Assembly (NCBI GenBank): GCA_947472735.1
Contig: CANJBY010000010.1
Span: 1 to 60,962, forward strand
DNA from: Sphingomonadaceae bacterium
GTDB taxonomy: Bacteria > Pseudomonadota > Alphaproteobacteria > Sphingomonadales > Sphingomonadaceae
Length of the DNA: 60,962 bases
Direction: 5' to 3'
A model generated the notes under the pieces. That model had not been told where the DNA came from. It was given only the letters and a program-made list of their open reading frames with translations, and did not search any database. Each line of letters opens with the position of its first letter. The stretch's first letter is position 1. The position numbers and the translations under genes are program-made. Below are positions 8,428 through 15,936 of the stretch, piece by piece.

Positions 8428-8840
8428 TGCAAAAGGTGAAAGCTCAGAACCATTCGCATTTGCTGGCGTTCGTCTTTGTGGGGAGTTTGGCCACATCGGC
8501 AAACGCTGCGGAAAACCAAAGTCCAGCGTCAACGACGGCAGGTCCCGGCGATCGCTATGAAATTGTGCAATCCGAAATTGCGGTAAAAAACACGTTTCGT
8601 GTCGATAGATTTTGCGGGAATGTTGCTGAGCTTGTGGCCGATGACCAAGGGTTGAATCACTGGCAAAGCATGGCTGTTGAAGCGAAGCCCGCCTTCGTGG
8701 CTGATGGTCGGCCCCACTATCAGTTGTTCACGTCAGGGCTGGCTATTAAATTCTCATTTTTGATGAACACTGCAACTGGGATGACCTGGTTGCTTGTGGT
8801 CGATGACAAAGGCGTGCGCTTATGGGAGTTAATGCGCTAA
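8427..8840 (+). CDS. Small exported protein of unknown function
   Basis: I do not recognise this 137-residue protein. It has a plausible signal peptide (basic start, hydrophobic residues 11-20, cleavage after SANA) and a mature part of about 108 residues with one cysteine. The GTG at 8427 overlaps the antitoxin stop; a second in-frame GTG at 8436 has a better spaced AAAAGG ahead of it. Base composition is AT-richer than the chromosome around it, like the toxin-antitoxin genes before it, so the three may have arrived together. Confidence 0.55.
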   Translation: MQKVKAQNHSHLLAFVFVGSLATSANAAENQSPASTTAGPGDRYEIVQSEIAVKNTFRVDRFCGNVAELVADDQGLNHWQSMAVEAKPAFVADGRPHYQLFTSGLAIKFSFLMNTATGMTWLLVVDDKGVRLWELMR

Positions 8841-8935
8841 GTAACATGGCTAGCGCATTTGGCCGCCAATCTCCGAGGTATCGGGGCGCTGTTGTCTCCT
8901 TCGGCGGATTGAGTGCCGATTCGATACATTTTGAG

Positions 8936-8964
8936 TTGACAAAACACACCATATAGGTTATAAA
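8936..8964 (+). promoter_or_regulatory. Consensus-like sigma-70 promoter
   Basis: TTGACA (8936-8941), a 17-bp spacer and TATAAA (8959-8964) make a near-perfect housekeeping promoter pointing into a stretch with no convincing gene. The 9-mer ATAGGTTAT at 8953-8961 also occurs in the toxin-antitoxin operator at 7672-7680. The match is strong by sequence, but a function is unproven. Confidence 0.45.
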
Positions 8965-8966
8965 AT

Positions 8967-9004
8967 CCCGCCGCACCAGTTCCAAACTGGTGCGCAGCGG
9001 CGGG
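8967..9004 (-). terminator. Strong hairpin, possible minus-strand terminator
   Basis: CCCGCC + GCACCAGTT - CCA - AACTGGTGC + GGCGGG forms a long stem interrupted by a 5-nt bulge. On the minus strand it is followed directly by ATTTTATAA, as in an intrinsic terminator. On the plus strand the hairpin lies immediately downstream of the 8936 promoter and would begin that transcript. Confidence 0.5.
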
Positions 9005-9390
9005 TGCGGGGTGCTGTAGCGCTTGTGCTCCTTGTCCCCCGCATGGCCGGCGCGTCCCCCAGCGGAGGCGTCCGCGATCCATCGATGCGAGGAGCGGCCG
9101 GCGATCTCCGGTACGCGGAATGGCGGGGTATGCCCCGCAGGTCAGCGGCAGGGGTGCGAATCCGACCCGCTACCGCCTCGCACGCAGGATCGAACTGACC
9201 AGAATTGGCGCGCCGCTCGTCAGGCGTTCGAAGCAAAGAGCGCGCCAGCCAAGCCTGTCAGGTTCAGGCACCCCGCGCCGGCCAGCTCGTCCGCGTGTTC
9301 TCCCATCCGGCGTTATCCCGCATTCGCCAGCGGGGGTGTTCGTGTGTCTGGCGTGTGCGTGCAATCAACTGCACCCACTCCACCCATAAT
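9005..9390. other. Non-coding stretch with many perfect helices
   Basis: No frame here has convincing protein features. Several perfect helices follow one another: TGCGGGG (9005-9011) with CCCCGCA (9037-9043); GCGGA-GGCG-TCCGC (9062-9075); GCGGGG-TATG-CCCCGC (9123-9138); and a nested pair GGTCAG (9140-9145)/CTGACC (9195-9200) enclosing GTGCGA (9154-9159)/TCGCAC (9178-9183). This suggests a structured RNA on one of the strands, but I could not match it to tmRNA, RNase P, SRP, 6S or a known riboswitch. From about 9200 to 9390 I see nothing clear. Confidence 0.35.
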
Positions 9391-9530
9391 CGTCATCCTG
9401 AACTTGTTTCAGGACCCATTTCCCAGCCCGCTCCGCAGTGGCAGAATTGGCGCGAACCTCACGGCTTGCTTCTCTCCGGCGTGCGCCGAGCGTGCGGCAC
9501 GATGGGTCCTGAAACAAGTTCAGGATGACG
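9391..9530. repeat. Perfect 29-bp inverted repeat, second dispersed family
   Basis: The arms at 9391-9419 (begins CGTCATCCTGAACTTG) and 9502-9530 (ends CAAGTTCAGGATGACG) are exact reverse complements, separated by 82 bp. Repeats of this sequence style are scattered in sphingomonad genomes (recalled, not searched). The element lies downstream of the SDR gene and might end or stabilise its transcript. Confidence 0.85.
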
Positions 9531-9598
9531 GAAAAAGAGGGAAGGAAAAGGGGAAGGGGTATAGGTGCAACCTCTTCGCGGCCTTCGCGCTGACCACC

Positions 9599-10411
9599 TC
9601 AACCCTCCCCAGCACGCACCTCCATCAGCCGCTTGGCGCGCTTGCGCAGATAGCCCGGCGTCCATTTCGCAGCGAAGGCCATCTGCTTCGCGGTCTTGCC
9701 GACCAGCGTGTGGAGCCGGGCGCCGTGCACCGCGTCCCAGGCGCATTGGGCGACGGTTTCGACCGGCGTGAACTCCATCCCCGCCTCGATCACCCGGTCG
9801 CGCTTGGAGACGTTGGTGTTGGCGCTGGCCGGGCCGGCGAGCAGCGGGGTGTCGATGAAGCTGGGCATCAGCGAGCGCACCCGGATGCCCTCGTCGCCCC
9901 ATTCGGTGTCGAGCGCTTCGGTCAGCGCGCGGACCGCGAACTTGGTGGCGGAATAGATCGCGAGGCCGCCGGTTCCGTAGAGCGCCGAGGCGCTGGCGGT
10001 GTTGAGCAGGCAGCTGCCGGGGGCGCTGGCCTTCAGGTAGGGGTAGGCCACCTGAGCCCCGATCACTACGCCCTTGAAGTTGACGTCGATGGTGAGGTCG
10101 ACCTCCTGCGGGGTCCAGTCCACGAATTGCCCGCCGACGCCGACCCCGGCGTTGTTGTGAACCACGTCGATCTGCCCGCCCGCTACTTTCGCGAAATCGG
10201 CCAGCGCCGTTTCCCAGGCCGCCCGATCGCGCACGTCAAGCTTGTGCGCAGACCATTGCCCGGGGGGTAACAGGGCCCCGGTTTCGGCCATTCCGGCCCC
10301 GTTGATGTCGCCAAGTCCGACGAACCAGCCTTTGCCGGCAAAATGCACGGCCACCGCCCGGCCGATGCCCGATCCGCCGCCAGTGATGAAGATCGACTTG
10401 CGCGTAGCCAT
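9599..10411 (-). CDS. Short-chain dehydrogenase/reductase
   Basis: A 270-residue classical SDR oxidoreductase of unknown substrate. It shows the cofactor motif TGGGSGIG near residues 10-17, the HNNAG motif, the catalytic Ser in NTASAS and the YSATK active-site Tyr-Lys. The ATG at 10411 has a good ribosome-binding site (GGAGGGG) six bases ahead; a start six codons further upstream is less likely. The acidic residue after the second beta strand (LGDING) hints at NAD rather than NADP. It stands alone, 41 bp downstream of the glycosylase gene on the same strand. Confidence 0.88.
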   Translation of the reverse strand: MATRKSIFITGGGSGIGRAVAVHFAGKGWFVGLGDINGAGMAETGALLPPGQWSAHKLDVRDRAAWETALADFAKVAGGQIDVVHNNAGVGVGGQFVDWTPQEVDLTIDVNFKGVVIGAQVAYPYLKASAPGSCLLNTASASALYGTGGLAIYSATKFAVRALTEALDTEWGDEGIRVRSLMPSFIDTPLLAGPASANTNVSKRDRVIEAGMEFTPVETVAQCAWDAVHGARLHTLVGKTAKQMAFAAKWTPGYLRKRAKRLMEVRAGEG

Positions 10412-10452
10412 GCTGCCCCTCCGAATCACGCTTACATGCGTGTCAGTAGAGC

Positions 10453-11070
10453 TTACAGCGCGGGGTTATTGTAGCAATGCCAGGTGAAGATCGCCGCCGC
10501 GCCGCGGTGCGGGCGCCAGGCTTCGGCCAGCGTGCGGGTGGCCTTTTCGGACGGACGCTCGGGCAGGCCGAGCAGCTTGCCGAGGCCGGCCTGCACCGCC
10601 AGATCTCCGGCGGGCCAGATGTCGGGCCGACCTTCCGCGAACAGCAGATAGATTTCGGCTGACCACCGCCCGATGCCCTTGATCTTGATGAGCTCGGCAA
10701 TGGCCTCCTCGTCATCGGCGGGAAGTGCCTCGAAATCGATCGCGCCGGTCACCACCAGTTCGCACAAGCTGCGCATGTAGCCCTGCTTCTGGCGCGAAAG
10801 GCCGCAGGCGCGCAAGGCGTCGAAGTCTGCCTCAAGCACCTTTTCGGCCGGCAGGTCCGGCCCCAGATAGGCCTCGAACTTGCGCCACATCGAAGCGGCG
10901 GCGGCGACGCTGACCTGCTGGCCGACGATCGTGCGCATCATGGTGGCATACCCGCGCTGGCGGATCCGCGGCTCGGGATATCCGGCGAGTTCGAGGGCGC
11001 GGGCGATCTTCGGTTCGGCGCCGGCGATGGCGTCTAGCCCTTGCTGGATCGCTTTTGCGCTCAGTCCCAC
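10453..11070 (-). CDS. DNA-3-methyladenine glycosylase (HhH-GPD)
   Basis: A base-excision repair glycosylase of the AlkA/HhH-GPD superfamily that removes alkylated bases. The helix-hairpin-helix LIKIKGIGRWSAE is at about residues 127-139, followed by the catalytic Asp156 in WPAGDLAVQ. I start at GTG 11070, which has GGGAG well spaced upstream, giving 205 residues; a TTG at 11094 is an alternative. The protein lacks the iron-sulfur cysteines of MutY and Nth and the N-terminal AlkA domain, so it is the short AlkA-like type. Confidence 0.85.
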   Translation of the reverse strand: MGLSAKAIQQGLDAIAGAEPKIARALELAGYPEPRIRQRGYATMMRTIVGQQVSVAAAASMWRKFEAYLGPDLPAEKVLEADFDALRACGLSRQKQGYMRSLCELVVTGAIDFEALPADDEEAIAELIKIKGIGRWSAEIYLLFAEGRPDIWPAGDLAVQAGLGKLLGLPERPSEKATRTLAEAWRPHRGAAAIFTWHCYNNPAL

Positions 11071-11170
11071 CGCGACATTCTCCCAGCCTTGCAAATTGAC
11101 CGGTCAGCAGTTAGCAGCCGCGCCGAAGCGCGGATAGGCCGCTTGACTGATTTGCGAAGGATTGCCCCAA

Positions 11171-11488
11171 ATGCCCCAAATTACCGTCATCAACCGGTCA
11201 GGCGAGGAAACCCAGGTCGAGGCCGAAACCGGTCGCACCTTGATGGAAGTGATCCGCGACAACGGGTTCGACGAGCTGTTGGCGCTGTGCGGCGGCTGCT
11301 GTAGCTGCGCCACCTGCCATGTCCATGTCGACCCCGCATTCGCCGACAAGCTGCCCGCGATGAGCGAGGACGAAAGCGACCTGCTCGACAGTTCGGACCA
11401 CCGCGACGAAACCTCGCGCCTGTCGTGCCAGGTGCCGGTGAGCGACGATATGGACGGCCTGCGCGTCACCATCGCGCCGGAAGATTGA
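11171..11488 (+). CDS. [2Fe-2S] ferredoxin, adrenodoxin type
   Basis: A 105-residue electron carrier. The cluster ligands are C40, C46, C49 and C86, exactly the C-x5-C-x2-C-x36-C spacing of adrenodoxin/putidaredoxin-type ferredoxins that serve cytochromes P450, as opposed to the plant type. Two extra cysteines (C43, C44) lie inside the cluster loop. The start is ATG 11171, preceded by GAAGG. No P450 or ferredoxin reductase is in the window, so the partner is unknown. The gene stands alone ahead of the cysteine synthase gene. Confidence 0.92.
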   Translation: MPQITVINRSGEETQVEAETGRTLMEVIRDNGFDELLALCGGCCSCATCHVHVDPAFADKLPAMSEDESDLLDSSDHRDETSRLSCQVPVSDDMDGLRVTIAPED

Positions 11489-11558
11489 TCGTGAAGCTTT
11501 GCGGGGGCCAAGTGCAATTGCATTGCGCCGCCCCCGCGAACATCTTAACTCCCCGGAC

Positions 11559-12569
11559 ATGACCGGCGCGCTCGTCCAGAACTCCACGCTCGACCTGATC
11601 GGCAACACCCCGCTCGTCCTCCTGAAAGGGGCGAGCGAAGCGGCTGGTTGCGAGATCTGGGGCAAGTGCGAATTTGCCAATCCCGGTGCCTCGGTGAAAG
11701 ACCGGGCGGCGCTGTGGATCGTGCGCGATGCCGAAGCGCGGGGCGAACTCAAACCCGGCGGGACCGTGGTCGAAGGCACGGCGGGCAACACCGGCATCGG
11801 GCTGGCGCTGGTCGCCAACGCGCTCGGCTACAAGACCGTGATCGTCATGCCGGACAACCAGTCCAAGGAAAAGATGGACACGCTGCGTGCGCTCGGCGCC
11901 GAGCTGGTGACAGTGCCGCCGACCAAGTTCGCCGATCCCGCGCACTTCGTCCACACCTCGCGCCGGCTGGCCGGGGAGACGCCGGGCGCAGTCTGGGCCA
12001 ACCAGTTCGACAACGTCGCCAACCGCAAGGCCCATATCGAAAGCACCGCGCCCGAAATCTGGGAGCAGATGGGCGGTCGGATCGACGGCTTCACTTGCGC
12101 CGCCGGCACCGGCGGGACCATCGCCGGGGTGGGTCTCGGGCTCAAGGCGTTCGACGAGAACGTGATGATCGCGCTGACCGACCCCCACGGCGCGGCGCTG
12201 TACAACTACTACGCCCACGGCGAGCTGCGGGCCGAGGGCAGTTCGGTCGCGGAAGGAATCGGGCAGGGCCGGATCACCGCCAACCTCGAAGGCGCGCCGA
12301 TCGACACCCAGTTCCGCATCTCGGACGAGGAAGGGCTGGAATGGGTCCGCCGCCTCCTCACGGAAGAGGGCCTGTGCCTGGGCCTGTCGAGCGGGATCAA
12401 CGTTGCCGGCGCAGTGGAGCTTGGTCGCAAGCTGGTAGCCGATGGCCGCAAGGATGTTCGCGTCGCGACGATCCTGTGCGACACCGGGTTCCGGTATCTC
12501 TCCACGCTGTGGAATGCCGAGTGGCTGCGGGCCAAAGGCCTGCCGGTCTTCCCCTGGCTCGACCGCTAG
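11559..12569 (+). CDS. cysK: Cysteine synthase (PLP-dependent)
   Basis: A 336-residue fold-type II PLP enzyme that most likely makes cysteine from O-acetylserine and sulfide in the cytoplasm. The PLP lysine is K47 in NPGASVKDRAA, the phosphate and substrate loop is EGTAGNTGIGLA, and SSGINVAGAVELG follows near the C terminus. The start at 11559 (MTGALVQNSTLDLIGNTPLV) is typical. The cystathionine beta-synthase group is close in sequence and cannot be ruled out, but there is no CBS domain. The sulfide would come from the cysI/cysH operon at 41-45 kb. Confidence 0.88.
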   Translation: MTGALVQNSTLDLIGNTPLVLLKGASEAAGCEIWGKCEFANPGASVKDRAALWIVRDAEARGELKPGGTVVEGTAGNTGIGLALVANALGYKTVIVMPDNQSKEKMDTLRALGAELVTVPPTKFADPAHFVHTSRRLAGETPGAVWANQFDNVANRKAHIESTAPEIWEQMGGRIDGFTCAAGTGGTIAGVGLGLKAFDENVMIALTDPHGAALYNYYAHGELRAEGSSVAEGIGQGRITANLEGAPIDTQFRISDEEGLEWVRRLLTEEGLCLGLSSGINVAGAVELGRKLVADGRKDVRVATILCDTGFRYLSTLWNAEWLRAKGLPVFPWLDR

Positions 12570-12608
12570 GGGTTGCCGCCGCACCTCGGGTCGCGTAAAC
12601 TCGCGTCA

Positions 12609-12926
12609 ATGGCGAGTAATCCCAACTCGACGCTGGCGCCCAAAGTCGCGGAGCCCCAGCATTACGAGCCCCCTTCGGCCCGCGAATTGCGAGCCCAGGC
12701 GGTGCAACGCTTGCAGGTCGGACTGTTCGGCCTCGCGGCCATGCTGCTGCTTGTCGGCCTGGCCAACATCATCATCGAACAGGTCCTCAAGAATACCGCA
12801 TCGGCGCCGGCCGCAACGTCGTCCGCGGCCTCGAGCGAAGGCAAGAGCGATCCGCTTGCCGATATCGGCGTGATGCCGGCGGCAGAGCCAAGCGCGAAGC
12901 CTTCGGGCTCCGCGCCGCCGCGCTGA
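12609..12926 (+). CDS. Small single-helix membrane protein
   Basis: A 105-residue protein of unknown function. A charged N-terminal region precedes one hydrophobic helix (about residues 37-56, VGLFGLAAMLLLVGLANIII), followed by a tail rich in Ala, Ser and Pro, so it is probably a bitopic inner-membrane protein with a periplasmic tail. It is followed after 2 bp by the GldG-like gene, which suggests a shared operon and perhaps a shared envelope role. The ATG at 12609 is used; the open frame upstream has no ATG. Confidence 0.65.
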   Translation: MASNPNSTLAPKVAEPQHYEPPSARELRAQAVQRLQVGLFGLAAMLLLVGLANIIIEQVLKNTASAPAATSSAASSEGKSDPLADIGVMPAAEPSAKPSGSAPPR

Positions 12927-12928
12927 TT

Positions 12929-13657
12929 TTGCCGATCCGCAACCGGAAGTACGCCCTCCTCGCCTTGCTTGCCGTGCTGGCGGGCCTGGCGCTGTTGCTC
13001 GCCGGTCCGCGCGATCGCCATGAGCGGATCGGGCTGTTCACCACGTTGCCGATCCTCTGGGCCGAAAGCGCCGATCTTGGTGAACTCGTCCGGGGAGAGG
13101 CGCCGCCGCACTGGGCCCGGGCGGCACTGGCGGCGCGCGAAAGTATCGTCCCGCTTGACAGTCTGGCGCGGATCGAGGCGCTGGACCTCCTGCTGATCGC
13201 CCAGCCGCGCCCGCTTTCGCCGCAGGAAAACGTCGCGCTGGATGCCTGGGTGCGCAATGGGGGACGGGCCGTGATCCTTGCCGACCCGATGCTGACGGCC
13301 GAATCCTTGTTTCCACTCGGCGATCGCCGTCGGCCGCAGAACGTGGTGCTGCTTTCGCCCCTGCTGACGCACTGGGGCGTGCGCTTGAGCTTCGACGATG
13401 GCCAGTCCTTTGGTCGGCACGACGTGCCGCTGCTTGGGATAAAACTGCCGGTCAATCTGCCGGGGACCCTGGCCGTTACCGACCTGGCGCAAGGTTGCGC
13501 AGCGATGGACAAGGGCATCGCGGTGCGCTGCCGGATCGGGCGAGGGCATGTGCTGGTGGCGGCGGATGCGGCCTTGCTGGAGGGGCCGCAAACGGACTCC
13601 GAGTCGCAGGCGCAGACCGCGCTCAACACGTTGCTAGACGCAGTCCGCGCGGACTGA
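12929..13657 (+). CDS. GldG/DUF4350-like envelope protein
   Basis: A 242-residue protein with one N-terminal membrane anchor or uncleaved signal (residues 7-25), followed by a soluble domain of the GldG/DUF4350 type, a family linked to ABC-transport or gliding-associated proteins. The assignment rests on the pattern of a hydrophobic N terminus, then IGLFTTLPILW, then AWVRNGGRAVILADP. The start is TTG 12929, just 2 bp after the preceding stop. It lies directly upstream of the mraZ regulatory region. Homologues normally sit with MoxR and DUF58 genes, which are absent here. Confidence 0.6.
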   Translation: MPIRNRKYALLALLAVLAGLALLLAGPRDRHERIGLFTTLPILWAESADLGELVRGEAPPHWARAALAARESIVPLDSLARIEALDLLLIAQPRPLSPQENVALDAWVRNGGRAVILADPMLTAESLFPLGDRRRPQNVVLLSPLLTHWGVRLSFDDGQSFGRHDVPLLGIKLPVNLPGTLAVTDLAQGCAAMDKGIAVRCRIGRGHVLVAADAALLEGPQTDSESQAQTALNTLLDAVRAD

Positions 13658-13668
13658 ACCGGCCACCG

Positions 13669-13828
13669 CGGGAAATCGCGGGATGGGCCGTCCGGTGGCG
13701 GACCAGTGCTGACTAAATCTCTGATATATCTAGCTTCGTACCTGGAGAGGTCGGCGGCTTAGTGCCACTTGCACGAAATCCATCCACAGGATATTCAACG
13801 CTTTACCGGCAAATCCCGTGATTTCCCG
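13669..13828 (+). promoter_or_regulatory. mraZ regulatory region with CGGGA-box inverted repeat
   Basis: CGGGAAATCGCGGGAT at 13669-13684 recurs as its reverse complement at 13813-13828 with 15 of 16 bases matching. Each arm has two CGGGA units spaced exactly 10 bp apart. Between them lies a sigma-70-like promoter, TTGCAC (13769-13774), a 17-bp spacer and TATTCA (13792-13797). MraZ is known to bind direct repeats of TGGGN spaced by 5 nt upstream of its own gene in other bacteria, so these are candidate MraZ boxes; the orientation and base differ from the E. coli form. Confidence 0.5.
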
Positions 13829-13914
13829 CAGATTTCCCTTCCATCCCGGCCTCTGCCTTGATAAGCAAATCCTGCACCGAAAGGGTTTCCAAGCTGCATC
13901 CGGGTGGATGGGCT

Positions 13915-13934
13915 GGCCGCGCAACTGCGCGGCC
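13915..13934 (+). other. Hairpin in the mraZ 5' leader
   Basis: GGCCGCGC-AACT-GCGCGGCC is a perfect 8-bp stem with a 4-nt loop, in the leader about 55 nt upstream of the mraZ start. There is no T run, so it is not an intrinsic terminator; it may affect mRNA stability or translation. Confidence 0.55.
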
Positions 13935-13988
13935 GGACGGGGGGAAGCCTTTGCAGTGTTGGATTCACCCTTTTGCGGGTTGGGGTTG

Positions 13989-14486
13989 GTGGAGGTCAGG
14001 CAGTCACTCAGCTATTCGGGGCAAGGCTTTTCGCTACGCGGCGAGAAGAACCGCTTCGTGCTGCCTTCCGCTTTCCGCAAGGCCGTCCGGGAATCTAGCC
14101 AGGGCAACCGCACCCTCTGCATCGGCAAGCATGATCGCTGGAATTGCCTGACCGGGTTCGGTTTGTCTCGCAAGGACGATCTGGCCGCGCAAATCGACCG
14201 CGAAGAGACACTCGCTTTCCAGGCCGGGCGCGAGTTTGACCGCGATCTGCGGGCGATGCAGCTCTACGGCTTTTCCGAAGTGCCCTTTGATGACAGCGGC
14301 CGCTTCGTCATCCCCGACCACCTCCTGCGCCTCGCCAACGTCGGCGATGGCTTGTTCTTCCGCGCCAACGGTTCGTTCTTCACGTTGTGGAACCCGGACG
14401 AGCTCAACCGGATGGGCGCGGGCTGGGAAGAAGCGCAGGCCGCTTGCGCCGGCTTCCAGCGCGAAGCTGTCGAGGGTCGGAAGTGA
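13989..14486 (+). CDS. mraZ: Transcriptional regulator MraZ
   Basis: A 165-residue DNA-binding protein that regulates the division and cell-wall cluster it heads. It shows the two SpoVT/AbrB-like MraZ repeats ([17 protein letters not shown] near the start and [12 protein letters not shown] in the second half). The N terminus fits homologues if GTG 13989 is the start (eight residues before YSGQGF), and GGAGG overlaps the first codons; the frame is open further upstream, including a GTG at 13956 with a better placed GGGGGAAG, so the start is not certain. The stop overlaps the rsmH start by 4 bp. Confidence 0.9.
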   Translation: MEVRQSLSYSGQGFSLRGEKNRFVLPSAFRKAVRESSQGNRTLCIGKHDRWNCLTGFGLSRKDDLAAQIDREETLAFQAGREFDRDLRAMQLYGFSEVPFDDSGRFVIPDHLLRLANVGDGLFFRANGSFFTLWNPDELNRMGAGWEEAQAACAGFQREAVEGRK

Positions 14487-15433
14487 CCGCTGCGCCGCAC
14501 ATCCCCGTCCTGCTCGAGGAAGCGATCGAAGCGCTCGCTGCCGGGCCCGGTGCGGTCATGGTCGATGCCACGTTCGGCGCGGGCGGCTACACCCGCCGGC
14601 TGCTCGATGCCGGTGCGACGGTCCACGCCTTCGACCGCGATCCCGATGCCATCGCGGCCGGGCAGAATTGGGCCGAAACCGGGGAAGTACCGCCGCGCCT
14701 GGTGCTCCATACCCGCCGTTTTTCCGAGATGGTCGCGGCCCTGGCCGAAGTTGGCGTGGAGAGCGTCGACGGGATCGTGATGGACATCGGCGTCTCCTCG
14801 ATGCAGCTCGACCAGGCCGCTCGCGGTTTCGCTTTCGCCTCGGACGGGCCGCTCGACATGCGCATGGCGCAGGATGGCGAGAGCGCCGCGGATTTCCTGA
14901 ATACCGCTCCCGAAGCCGCGATTGCCGACGTGTTGTTCAACTATGGCGAGGAGCGCCAGTCGCGCCGGGTAGCCCGGGCGATCGTCGCCGCGCGGCCGCT
15001 TTCGACCACGGGGCAACTGGCCACCGTCGTGCGCAAGGCACTGGGTCACCGTCCCGGCGCTCCGAAGGATCCCGCCACCCGCAGCTTCCAGGCGATCCGT
15101 ATCCACGTGAACGCCGAGTTGCAGGAGCTGGAAGAAGGTCTGGCTGCAGCGGAAGCGCTGCTGCGCTCCGGTGGGCGGCTGGCGGTGGTGAGCTTCCACA
15201 GCCTTGAAGACCGGATCGTGAAGCAATTCCTGCGCGATGCCTCGGGCGCCGTGTCGGGCGGGTCGCGCCACCTGCCGCAAGTTGCGGCCGGCGCCGCGCC
15301 GACTTTCGCCCGGGTCAGCAAGGCAATCCGTCCGTCCGAGGCCGAACTGGCCCGCAATCCCCGCGCCCGTTCCGCCACGCTCCGCTCCGCCACCCGCACC
15401 GATGCTGCTAGCCGTACAAGGAGGGCTGCATGA
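14483..15433 (+). CDS. rsmH: 16S rRNA (cytosine1402-N4)-methyltransferase
   Basis: A 316-residue SAM-dependent enzyme (formerly MraW) that methylates N4 of C1402 in the P site of 16S rRNA. The SAM motif [12 protein letters not shown] is at residues 26-37, followed by [17 protein letters not shown] and the C-terminal [14 protein letters not shown]. The start is GTG 14483, overlapping mraZ. Its position as second gene of the dcw cluster is conserved in most bacteria, and the stop overlaps ftsL (ATGA). Confidence 0.97.
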   Translation: MTAAPHIPVLLEEAIEALAAGPGAVMVDATFGAGGYTRRLLDAGATVHAFDRDPDAIAAGQNWAETGEVPPRLVLHTRRFSEMVAALAEVGVESVDGIVMDIGVSSMQLDQAARGFAFASDGPLDMRMAQDGESAADFLNTAPEAAIADVLFNYGEERQSRRVARAIVAARPLSTTGQLATVVRKALGHRPGAPKDPATRSFQAIRIHVNAELQELEEGLAAAEALLRSGGRLAVVSFHSLEDRIVKQFLRDASGAVSGGSRHLPQVAAGAAPTFARVSKAIRPSEAELARNPRARSATLRSATRTDAASRTRRAA

Positions 15434-15936
15434 ACCTGACCCGCGATCGCCTCCATTCCATTGGCTGGGCCATGGTACTGACGATTTGTGCCGCCGTGGT
15501 GCTGGCGCTGACCTTCCGGGTCAACGCCGTGAAAAGTCAGGTGCGGCTGACCGAACGCCAGATCGTGGCGCTCAAGCAGGAGAAACTGTTCCTCGAGACC
15601 GAGTTCGAGACCCGGGCGAACCAGCAGCAGCTGCGCTCGCTTAACGATCTCGAGTTCGGCTACCAGGCGCCGACCGCCGGGCAGTATCTGGAGAACGAGC
15701 GCCAGCTTGCGGCGCTCGGCAAGCCGCGTGCGCCCGATGCGCCGGCGCCGATCCGGGTGGCCAGTGCAGTCGCGCGCGACGATGCCCAGCCCTTCCTGGC
15801 GATGGTTTCTCCGCTGACGGGGCAGGCCATGGCCGCGGACAAGCCGATCAGGGTGGCCGATCACGAGCCTATTACCGCCGCCAATCTGGGCGACCGGCTG
15901 AGCCACGTCGCGGTGCGGGAGGTTGCCCGCCAGTGA
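15430..15936 (+). CDS. ftsL: Cell division protein FtsL-like
   Basis: A 168-residue bitopic inner-membrane protein. A short cytoplasmic start is followed by a membrane helix (about residues 12-30) and a periplasmic coiled coil (about 33-70, rich in Gln, Glu and Leu). FtsL joins FtsB and FtsQ in the divisome and activates FtsWI. The sequence is poorly conserved, and the call rests on topology and on its place between rsmH and ftsI. The C-terminal region beyond residue 80 is longer than in E. coli FtsL, as is common in alphaproteobacteria. Confidence 0.85.
   Translation: MNLTRDRLHSIGWAMVLTICAAVVLALTFRVNAVKSQVRLTERQIVALKQEKLFLETEFETRANQQQLRSLNDLEFGYQAPTAGQYLENERQLAALGKPRAPDAPAPIRVASAVARDDAQPFLAMVSPLTGQAMAADKPIRVADHEPITAANLGDRLSHVAVREVARQ

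Noticed and set aside
8967..9004. tRNA-Pro-like anticodon arm (loop TTTGGAA) on the minus strand
   Set aside because: There is no D arm, T arm or acceptor stem around it, and the stem is far longer than 5 bp; a terminator-like hairpin is simpler.
9150..9185. Resemblance to the cobalamin riboswitch core (GGTGCGAATCC then CTACCGCCTCGCAC)
   Set aside because: The B12-box sequence and the rest of the aptamer are missing, and no plus-strand gene follows.
9023..10270. Plus-strand open frame of 415 codons spanning the repeat and the SDR gene
   Set aside because: It passes through the structured region and the 29-bp inverted repeat and runs antisense to a convincing SDR; no domain is visible.
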